This document shows, in pieces, positions 58,625 through 64,000 of a stretch of DNA of 64,000 nucleotides. Both the position numbers and the translations under genes were made by a program. A model generated the notes under the pieces. The model was not told the DNA's origin, made no database searches, and was given only the letters and a program-made list of their open reading frames with translations. The DNA is from Nocardia cyriacigeorgica (GTDB taxonomy: Bacteria > Actinomycetota > Actinomycetes > Mycobacteriales > Mycobacteriaceae): NCBI RefSeq assembly GCF_010858045.1, contig NZ_JAAGVC010000026.1, positions 1 through 64,000 of the forward strand. The letters run 5' to 3'. The first letter of the stretch is position 1. Each line of letters begins with the position of its first letter.

Positions 58625-59059
58625 TCAGTAGGTGCCCTGCACGTAGCCGACCAGTTGTTCGCGTTCGGTGGCCAGTTCGGAGATCGCGCTCTTGACCACG
58701 TCGCCGATGCTGACGATGCCGATCAACCGGCCGTCGCGCACCACCGGAAGATGCCGGATGCGATGGTCGGTCATGGTGCGCCGCAGCCCGTCCACCAGAT
58801 CGTCGGGGTCGCACGTGCGCACATCGGTGGTCATGATCTGCGAGACCGGGGCGTCGAGCAGTGCGGCGCCGTGCTGGTGCAGACTGCGCACCACATCGCG
58901 TTCGGAGACGATGCCGTTGATGCCGGCACCATCGGAGGAGACGACCACCGCGCCGATATTGTGCGCGGCGAGCGTCGAGAGCAGGGCACGAACCGTCGAG
59001 TCGGGCCGGACGGTCGCTACCTCACTGCCTTTTCTGCGCAGTATTTCCGCGATTCGCAT
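58625..59059 (-). CDS. Twin CBS-domain protein
   Basis: 144 residues made of two CBS motifs: NIGAVVVSSDGAGINGIVSERD and IRHLPVVRDGRLIGIVSIGDVV. Such stand-alone pairs bind adenine nucleotides and act as energy or stress sensors, similar to hypoxic response protein 1 of mycobacteria. ATG 59059 follows GGATGGTGAACC. It lies 80 bases downstream of the PucR-type regulator on the same strand. Confidence 0.88.
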   Translation of the reverse strand: MRIAEILRRKGSEVATVRPDSTVRALLSTLAAHNIGAVVVSSDGAGINGIVSERDVVRSLHQHGAALLDAPVSQIMTTDVRTCDPDDLVDGLRRTMTDHRIRHLPVVRDGRLIGIVSIGDVVKSAISELATEREQLVGYVQGTY

Positions 59060-59139
59060 GGTTCACCATCCAGAGGGGGACACTCCGCCTCTCAGGATCC
59101 CTCGTCGACGAGCGGGTGACCAGCACGAATCGGCATCAC

Positions 59140-60393
59140 CTACGGCCGGCCGGCCGGACCGCGGTCCAGCTCGCGGGCCAGCAGCGCGATCGAGGCCTGG
59201 GAAATGCCCGCTGAGGTGGCCAGGTCGATCGTGGTGAGCTGGGCGATGCGGCGTAGCCGGTAGTCGACGGTGTTCGGGTGCACATACAACTGCCGGGCGG
59301 TGAGCTGGCGGTTCATATCGTTGCGCAGATAGGCCCGCATGGTGGCGAACAGTTCGGGATGGTCGTCGAGCGGTGCCAGGATGGTTGCGAGCCGCCGGGT
59401 GGCGGGCCCGCCCCGGGTGAGCTGGTATTCCACCGCGAGATCGGTCATCTGGTACAGCCCGGGAGCGCGTTCGCCGGCCCGGACCAGTCCGAGCAGCTCA
59501 TGTGCCTGATCGGCGGCTTCGGGCACCTCCGCGGTCGCGCTGACCACCATCGCGGCGGTGACCGGCACTTCCGCGGCGGCGGACAGCCGCACCAGTACGT
59601 CGTCGGTCAATTCGGCGTCGCCGTCGAGGGGGATGAGCAGGGTGCCGCCCTGCGGGCTGAGCAGCGCCAAGGCTTTGCCGTCGAAGACGATCGCCAGTTC
59701 GGACTGCACTCGGCGCAGCTTGCGGCGCGCCGCCACCCTGCGGTCGACCCTGGTGTCGAGCTCGTCGGGATGCGGCGGAATCGACAGCGCCGCCACCTGA
59801 TAGCGCTCGGCCACCGGCATGCCGGATTGCAGCGCGAGTGCGGCGTGCGAGCGGCCGCTGAGCAGGGCGGATGCCAGCGTCTGGGTCGCGGTCTGGTGTT
59901 CGCGGGCCACCAGTTGCTGTTCCTCGACATAGGCATCCGACACCGCGGTGGTGATAGCCTCGAGCAGTTCCAGGATCAGGTCGGTCGCATCGAGCAGTTC
60001 CGGAATATCGGTGGCCACGGCGGGGGCGGTCACCAGTCCGAAGGCGAAGCGGATCCCCTCGTGATAGGCCCGCAGAATGGTGCCGAGCGGCACGCCTTCC
60101 CTGGCCCATCGCGCGGCCACCGAACGGAATTCGGCGAAGGCGGATTCGTCGGGCACCGCCCTGCGATCGAACATCTCGGCCACCAGGGCGAGGCAGTAGC
60201 GGGTGGCCTCGGTGACGTCGCCGCGCATCTGCTCGCCCGGCAGCGTGCGGCACGGTGCGACGCAGGTGGCGAAGTAGTCGACCATGCGAGAGGCGACCCG
60301 GTCGGCGTTCTGTAGGGGGACCGACGCGGGCCTGCCGCCGATCTCGACCGTGTCGTTGTCGCTGACCGACAGGTCGAGCGCGGAAAAGCTCAT
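59140..60393 (-). CDS. PucR/CdaR-type helix-turn-helix regulator
   Basis: 417 residues. A large N-terminal sensory region (RsbR/GGDEF-like in this family) leads to a C-terminal PucR helix-turn-helix (RAYLRNDMNRQLTARQLYVH, PNTVDYRLRRIAQLT). ATG 60393 has GGAG seven bases upstream. No neighbour obviously represents its target; the CBS gene downstream may be co-transcribed. Confidence 0.85.
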   Translation of the reverse strand: MSFSALDLSVSDNDTVEIGGRPASVPLQNADRVASRMVDYFATCVAPCRTLPGEQMRGDVTEATRYCLALVAEMFDRRAVPDESAFAEFRSVAARWAREGVPLGTILRAYHEGIRFAFGLVTAPAVATDIPELLDATDLILELLEAITTAVSDAYVEEQQLVAREHQTATQTLASALLSGRSHAALALQSGMPVAERYQVAALSIPPHPDELDTRVDRRVAARRKLRRVQSELAIVFDGKALALLSPQGGTLLIPLDGDAELTDDVLVRLSAAAEVPVTAAMVVSATAEVPEAADQAHELLGLVRAGERAPGLYQMTDLAVEYQLTRGGPATRRLATILAPLDDHPELFATMRAYLRNDMNRQLTARQLYVHPNTVDYRLRRIAQLTTIDLATSAGISQASIALLARELDRGPAGRP

Positions 60394-60541
60394 GTAGTTG
60401 CTCCGTTGCCACCTCGGATGCCGACCAGCAGCATCCGGTTCGTTCGCCTCACTATACGAGCGGGCGGGCAACGTGAAAGGGGTTCGTCTCAGATCGGCCG
60501 AACCGGTGGCGCGGCGGTAGATTTCGCCGGCGAGTAGCCGA

Positions 60542-60799
60542 TCACTCGTCGTCGAGGCCTGCCGACAGGTATGCGGCGGCGGCGAGCCATTGCCTGCATC
60601 GCGGCCCGTGTACCTCATGGACCCGCAGGATTTCGCGGGCCTGCCGGTAGGTGAGACCCGGTGGTTCGAAATTGCAGTCGGCCGTGGCGGTTTCCGGTGC
60701 CGGGTAGTGGCGCAGGGCATCGGGAAGGTGCCGCAGGGTCTCGACGCCGGAGGATCCGGAGATCGCGACTCGGCGGGGAGTTCGGAATGGCTGGCTCAT
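60542..60799 (-). CDS. Small protein of the WhiJ-type locus
   Basis: 85 residues, no known domain. N-terminus MSQPFRTPRRVAIS, then a helical C-terminal half (YRQAREILRVHEVHGP, QWLAAAAYLSAG). ATG 60799 is preceded by GAGGGGCGG. The leader octamer GAGGGGCG also precedes the small gene at 62894-63199, and the two proteins share the N-terminal pattern MxQPxxxxRxAI. Its promoter carries one of three shared palindromes (60911-60928). Probably a target of the XRE regulator at 61877. Confidence 0.65.
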   Translation of the reverse strand: MSQPFRTPRRVAISGSSGVETLRHLPDALRHYPAPETATADCNFEPPGLTYRQAREILRVHEVHGPRCRQWLAAAAYLSAGLDDE

Positions 60800-60889
60800 T
60801 TCGACCGCCCCTCGCATCAGAACGTGGGGGGAGGTGTGAATGGCGACGTCGGCGTGAACTCCGGCGTACCTCCCCGACTCTCATGATCG

Positions 60890-60928
60890 AGTTTAAGTGT
60901 CTGTCGCTTGCAAATGCAAGTACATTTG
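60890..60928 (-). promoter_or_regulatory. Operator 1 and promoter of the small gene at 60542-60799
   Basis: The plus-strand palindrome CAAATG-CAAGTA-CATTTG (60911-60928) has perfect 6-base arms. On the minus strand it contains TTGCAT (60914-60919) as a -35, followed after exactly 18 bases by TAAACT (60890-60895) as a -10. This would give a leader of about 84 bases. The same layout recurs at 63302-63340. Confidence 0.72.
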
Positions 60929-61493
60929 TAGCTTACATTGAAGAGAACACTTCGCCGCCGACGCGGTGGGCGGCCGATGATCGATGCTGTGTCGCAGGCG
61001 GATTCCCGATCGCCGGACACGCGCGAGTCCTAGTCATACACGGGGAATAGCCCACCGTCGCCTATCTGTGCGGCCGTCGTCGTTTCGTGACCCAGATGAG
61101 GCCGTGCGGCGACCGGTAGCGCGCATTCGTGCTGGTGGGGGCGCTGGTGGTGGTCCGGTGGCAGCGGGTCTGGCCTCGGCGGCCGCCCTCGGTGCGCGAA
61201 CTGGACGGGTGATCATGCCGGCCGCCGCCACCGGTGATCGTGCACCTGTCAGGTTGCCGCGGTCGGGCAGCCGAACCTCTGGTGGCCTCCTTCGCCGAAT
61301 CGCTGCCGTGTCGCTATTTCATTGCGGCAGCATGCAATTCGGTCCGGTCGGCGGCTCTGCGCGCGAGACTTACCGGATGCGGCTTCGCCGGCGCCGCAAC
61401 CGGTGGTCCGGCCGGTTGCGCCGAGGTCGCGGAAGGGGTGTGAATCTGCGGGCGCGCGCGGGCGCGCGCCGTGCTATCGTCCAGATGGGTGTG
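60929..61493. other. Gene-poor stretch inside the WhiJ-type locus
   Basis: About 565 bases. The open frames here lack coding-like third-position bias and are Arg/Gly-rich. I see no convincing gene or RNA, only the GC hairpin at 61451-61470 and the approach to the operator at 61494. Confidence 0.5.
61451..61470. repeat. Perfect GC-alternating hairpin
   Basis: GGCGCGCGC (61451-61459) and GCGCGCGCC (61462-61470) are perfect complements around two bases. The alternating purine-pyrimidine run could adopt Z-DNA or a cruciform. It lies 23 bases before the operator of the DUF397 gene. Confidence 0.6.
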
Positions 61494-61542
61494 CAAATGC
61501 AAGAACATTTGCGTGTGCATCTGCAAACACTGCGTCTAGGTA
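61494..61542 (+). promoter_or_regulatory. Operator 2 and promoter of the DUF397 gene
   Basis: The palindrome CAAATG-CAAGAA-CATTTG (61494-61511) is followed by a further half-site GCATCTG (61517-61523). A -35-like GTGCAT (61515-61520) and a -10-like TAGGTA (61537-61542) are 16 bases apart. The promoter elements are weaker than at operators 1 and 3, but the palindrome differs from operator 1 by a single base. Confidence 0.68.
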
Positions 61543-61568
61543 AACGTCGTAACCGAGGAGTGGGTCCA

Positions 61569-61790
61569 ATGGCGGAGTCAGTCACCAATCGCGTCGCCGG
61601 AGCATGGCGCAAGAGCACTTTCAGCAATCCGAGCGGTAACTGCGTGGAAATGGCGGAGGCGACCAACAACCTGGTGGCCGTGCGCAATTCGCGCGAGCCC
61701 GACGGCGGCATCCTGTTCTACACCCGGCCCGAGATCGATGCCTTCATCCGCGGCGCGAAGGCCGGAGAGTTCGACGATCTGGCTAGCTGA
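61569..61790 (+). CDS. DUF397 domain protein
   Basis: 73 residues: WRKSTFSNPSGNCVEMAE, then LVAVRNSREPDGGILFYTRP, the hallmark of DUF397. In Streptomyces, DUF397 proteins are encoded beside XRE/DUF5753 regulators (whiJ, abaA loci) and are thought to modulate them. GAGGAG precedes ATG 61569. The XRE gene follows 86 bases downstream. Confidence 0.92.
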   Translation: MAESVTNRVAGAWRKSTFSNPSGNCVEMAEATNNLVAVRNSREPDGGILFYTRPEIDAFIRGAKAGEFDDLAS

Positions 61791-61876
61791 GAGGTAGCAT
61801 GGGCCGTCGGTGCGGTGTGTTCACGGTCTCAGTTGTGACACACTGTGGGTAAATCCCGAGTATCGGAGACGACTCC

Positions 61877-62764
61877 ATGATCGCAGAGCCCGATGACGAT
61901 GGTCGTGTGCAATCCGTTGTCGCGGAACGTGGTCCGACAGTGCTACGGATCGCCCTCGGTGGCCAGCTACGCAAGCTCCGGGAGGGCAAGGGCATCACTC
62001 GCGAAGCCGCGGGCGACGCCATCCGCGGCTCACACGCCAAGATCAGCCGGCTCGAACTCGGCCGCACCGGATTCAAGGAACGGGATATCCGGGATCTGCT
62101 GACCCTCTACGGCGTCCATGATCCCGAGGAGCGCGAGTCCTTCCTTGAACTCGCGCGCAAAGCGAACGAACCAGGATGGTGGCATCGCTACAGCGATCTG
62201 CTGCCGTCCTGGTTCGGCACCTATCTGGGGCTCGAACAGGCCGCCACCAAGATCCGCACCTACGAGGCGCACCTGGTGCCCGGCCTGCTGCAGACCCCGG
62301 AATACACGCGCGCCGTGGTCACCCTCGGCTACGAGGACGCCGACACCGATCGCCGCGTCGCGGTGCGCCAGCGCAGGCAGGAAATCCTGCACCGCTCCGA
62401 TCCGCCCTTCGTCTGGGCGGTGATCGACGAGGCCGCGCTGCACCGCCCGGTCGGCGGCGCCGACGTGCACCGGGCCCAGATGCACCATCTCATCGAATTG
62501 GCCCAGCTGCCCAACGTCACCATTCAGGTGGTGCCGTACTCGGCGGGTGAACACGCCGCGGCGGGCAGCTCGTTCAGCATCCTGCGCTTCGCCGAGCCGG
62601 AGCTGCCCGACATCGTCTATCTCGAGCACCTGACCAGCGCCCTGTACCTGGACCGGCGCGAGGATCTGGCGCTGTACCTGTCGGTGATGGACCGGCTCAG
62701 CGTGCAGGCCGCTCGTCCGGAACGCTCGATCGAGATCATCAGCGACTACGCGAAGGGCCTGTGA
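61877..62764 (+). CDS. XRE-family regulator with DUF5753 domain (WhiJ-like)
   Basis: 295 residues. N-terminal helix-turn-helix (LGGQLRKLREGKGITREAAG, DAIRGSHAKISRLELGR) followed by a DUF5753 domain (YEAHLVPGLLQTPEYTRAV, VIDEAALHRPVGGADVHRAQ, SSFSILRFAEPELPDIVYLE). The partner DUF397 gene is immediately upstream. It is the natural candidate to bind the three palindromes at 60911, 61494 and 63323. A strong hairpin follows the stop codon. Confidence 0.92.
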   Translation: MIAEPDDDGRVQSVVAERGPTVLRIALGGQLRKLREGKGITREAAGDAIRGSHAKISRLELGRTGFKERDIRDLLTLYGVHDPEERESFLELARKANEPGWWHRYSDLLPSWFGTYLGLEQAATKIRTYEAHLVPGLLQTPEYTRAVVTLGYEDADTDRRVAVRQRRQEILHRSDPPFVWAVIDEAALHRPVGGADVHRAQMHHLIELAQLPNVTIQVVPYSAGEHAAAGSSFSILRFAEPELPDIVYLEHLTSALYLDRREDLALYLSVMDRLSVQAARPERSIEIISDYAKGL

Positions 62765-62785
62765 GCGCAGCCCCGCGAACACCTC

Positions 62786-62820
62786 GGCCATGACCGCCTG
62801 CCCGGCAGGCGGTCACGGCC
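62786..62820. terminator. Strong bidirectional hairpin terminator
   Basis: TGACCGCCTGC (62791-62801) and its exact complement (62805-62815) form an 11-base-pair stem with a CCG loop. Outer GGCC/GGCC arms extend it past one mismatch. It lies between the convergent XRE gene and the minus-strand small gene, 21 bases after the XRE stop, and probably ends both transcripts. Confidence 0.7.
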
Positions 62821-62893
62821 GTCACGATCATCCGACAACGATGACGCCGGCCGGGAGCGGGCAGGTGACATCGCGAGACGAGCCGGGCTAGGG

Positions 62894-63199
62894 CTACTCC
62901 TTGATGAAGCTGGAGGCGACGCGCCAGAACGTCGCGCTCTGCAACGAGGTGAAATCCCAGTCGTCGGCCAAAGCGTGCACCGTGGTGACGATCTGGTCGA
63001 TATCGAAATCGTAACGAGTTGCCGCACCGGTGGATTCGATCGCGTCGATGACGAATTCGACGGCGCTTTCCCTGGTGGGGGGCTGGATTCGCTGGCCACC
63101 GCGGGCCGAGATCGTACTCATATCAATACCGTTCGCCGACCGGGCAGCCGGTGCGGGATCGGCAATCGCGAACCGGCCGCTGGGTAATGGTTGTTGCAT
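62894..63199 (-). CDS. Second small protein of the WhiJ-type locus
   Basis: 101 residues. N-terminus MQQPLPSGRFAIAD, a variable stretch, then a helical domain (AVEFVIDAIESTGAATRYDF, DQIVTTVHALADDWDF, LQSATFWRVASSFIKE). No family recognised. ATG 63199 follows GAGGGGCG, the same leader element as the small gene at 60542-60799. Its promoter carries operator 3, so all the small genes look co-regulated. Confidence 0.7.
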   Translation of the reverse strand: MQQPLPSGRFAIADPAPAARSANGIDMSTISARGGQRIQPPTRESAVEFVIDAIESTGAATRYDFDIDQIVTTVHALADDWDFTSLQSATFWRVASSFIKE

Positions 63200-63301
63200 G
63201 AACGCCCCTCACGTCAGGCGGCAGCGAACCGATGGTGATCTCAACCGCCGGCGCGCTCACGCGGCCTTCTTGGTTGTCCCCTGTAAAGCGTTGTACGGCT
63301 G

Positions 63302-63340
63302 AGTCTAAGTTCATGTGCCTTTCAGATGCAAGCACATCTG
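63302..63340 (-). promoter_or_regulatory. Operator 3 and promoter of the small gene at 62894-63199
   Basis: Palindrome CAGATG-CAAGCA-CATCTG (63323-63340, plus strand) has perfect 6-base arms. On the minus strand TTGCAT (63326-63331) and TAGACT (63302-63307) are 18 bases apart, the same -35/-10 geometry as operator 1. The predicted leader is about 96 bases. Confidence 0.72.
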
Positions 63341-63385
63341 CACGATCTAATGTGCGCGCGCTCTTGGGTTTTGGCGGGCAAATCC

Positions 63386-64000
63386 TCAGCGTCGCAAGGC
63401 CGCGACCGCGTCCGCGACCGGCGTCGGGCCGCCGACCAGCTCCAGGGTCATACCCGCGGTGTGACCGGCGGGCAGCAGTGCCGCGAGCACCGCGGCGACG
63501 TCGGCCCTGGCAATATCGCCGCGCTCGATCCGCGGTGCGGCGAGGGTGACGCGGCCGGTGGCGGCACTGTCGGTCAACACGCCCGGACGCAGGATCGTCC
63601 AGTCGAGATCGCGGGCACGCAGGTCGTCTTCGGCCTGGGTCTTGGCCTCGATGTAGGCGGCCCAGACGTCGTCCCGGCCGGGTGCGGGCGGCAATCCGGC
63701 GCCCATGGTGGAGATCTGCAGGAATCGGCGCACGCCCGCCGCCTCGGCGGCATCGGCCAGCAGTACCGAACCGTCGCGGTCCACGCTGTACTTGCGTGCG
63801 GCGGTGCTGCCCGGCCCGGCGCCGGCGGCGAAAACCACGGCGTCGGAGCCCTGGACGGTCGCGGTGAGGTCGGCGACGGCGGCGCGCTCGAGATCGATGA
63901 CGACCGGCTCGGCGCCGACGGCATAGACCTCGGGGGCGTGTCCGGGATTGCGGATCAGCGCCGCGACGCTGTGGCCGCGCCCGGTGAGCAGTTCGGCCAG
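63386..64000 (-). CDS. Atypical SDR / NAD(P)H-binding protein, N-terminus outside window
   Basis: The frame is open to the right edge, so the first residues (the nucleotide-binding start) are missing; about 204 residues are visible. The core reads LAELLTGRGHSVAALIRNP, GSDAVVFAAGAGPGS, RRFLQISTMGAG, WTILRPGVLTD, typical of the NmrA-like atypical SDR group. A possible Tyr lies in AAYIEAKTQAE (YxxxK). The role is probably a redox-sensing or sugar-epimerase-like enzyme and is not assigned further. Confidence 0.83.
   Translation of the reverse strand: MAELLTGRGHSVAALIRNPGHAPEVYAVGAEPVVIDLERAAVADLTATVQGSDAVVFAAGAGPGSTAARKYSVDRDGSVLLADAAEAAGVRRFLQISTMGAGLPPAPGRDDVWAAYIEAKTQAEDDLRARDLDWTILRPGVLTDSAATGRVTLAAPRIERGDIARADVAAVLAALLPAGHTAGMTLELVGGPTPVADAVAALRR

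Noticed and set aside
60984..61568. Upstream extension of the DUF397 gene to a 268-residue protein
   Set aside because: The added residues are Arg/Gly-rich and run through the operator and promoter; ATG 61569 has a good GAGGAG and matches DUF397 length.
61816..61842. Imperfect inverted repeat (TGTGTTCAC and GTGACACA) before the XRE gene
   Set aside because: The arms differ by an indel and do not resemble the CARATG palindrome, so I could not support it as an operator.
63123..63335. Alternative 70-codon minus-strand frame overlapping the second small gene
   Set aside because: It overlaps operator 3 and lacks a start signal; the 101-residue frame has GAGGGGCG before its ATG and a more protein-like sequence.

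Overview
The window is high-GC actinobacterial chromosome, almost certainly from a mycolic-acid-producing member of the Mycobacteriales, most like Nocardia. The left third keeps the gene order of the Mycobacterium tuberculosis Rv1475c-Rv1496 region: acn, Rv1476-like, ripA, moxR1, DUF58, VWA, fabG1, inhA, ferrochelatase, Rv1486c-like, NfeD, SPFH, VTT membrane protein, mutA, mutB, meaB. The organism call rests on this synteny, on the fabG1-inhA mycolate FAS-II pair and on codon usage. I see no tRNA, rRNA, insertion sequence, prophage or CRISPR array.

Layout. 1-9 kb: aconitase on the minus strand, then a divergent cell-wall block with the RipA-type endopeptidase and the MoxR/DUF58/VWA chaperone-like operon. 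9.3-12.1 kb: fabG1-inhA and coproporphyrin ferrochelatase. 12.3-19.5 kb: small conserved and exported proteins, a DUF3097 protein, an NfeD-SPFH pair, a GDSL lipoprotein and an HtrA-like protease. 19.7-24.9 kb: methylmalonyl-CoA mutase operon mutA-mutB-meaB. 24.9-33.9 kb: mostly minus-strand catabolic and hypothetical genes (amidohydrolase, nucleoside hydrolase, CoA-transferase, unusual SDR, heptapeptide-repeat membrane protein, degenerate alpha/beta hydrolase). 34-39.5 kb: TetR regulators, acyl-CoA dehydrogenase, GlxA-type regulator and isochorismatase-like hydrolase. 39.5-42.1 kb: a DNA repair pair (stand-alone LigD-type polymerase and LigC-type ligase) behind a cold-shock-domain gene. 42.1-51 kb: TetR/NfeD/flotillin, divergent from a stand-alone condensation-domain protein, an MMPL transporter, a PAP2-diacylglycerol kinase fusion and a second PAP2 phosphatase; this looks like an envelope-lipid region. 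51-52.6 kb: MerR regulator divergent from a mycothiol-dependent-isomerase-like gene.

Two regions stand out as possibly undescribed systems. The first is a four-gene minus-strand operon at 52.7-58.0 kb with 4-base overlaps throughout: a SufS-like class V enzyme, a novel domain fused to a heavy-metal-associated (HMA) domain, a Y4yA-type fold-III PLP enzyme, and a cysteine-synthase-like enzyme fused to rhodanese. It combines three PLP enzymes, sulfur-transfer chemistry and a metal-binding domain, and suggests an unrecognised thio-amino-acid or metallophore pathway. The second is a WhiJ-type locus at 60.5-63.4 kb: an XRE/DUF5753 regulator, a DUF397 protein and two flanking small genes. Three near-identical palindromes of the form CARATG-CAAGNA-CATYTG lie in front of three of the genes. 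In the two outer promoters the palindrome covers a TTGCAT -35 box exactly 18 bases from a TARACT -10 box.

A recurring TANNNT hexamer lies 6-7 bases before the start codon of at least ten genes. This points to widespread leaderless transcription and helped choose several GTG starts.
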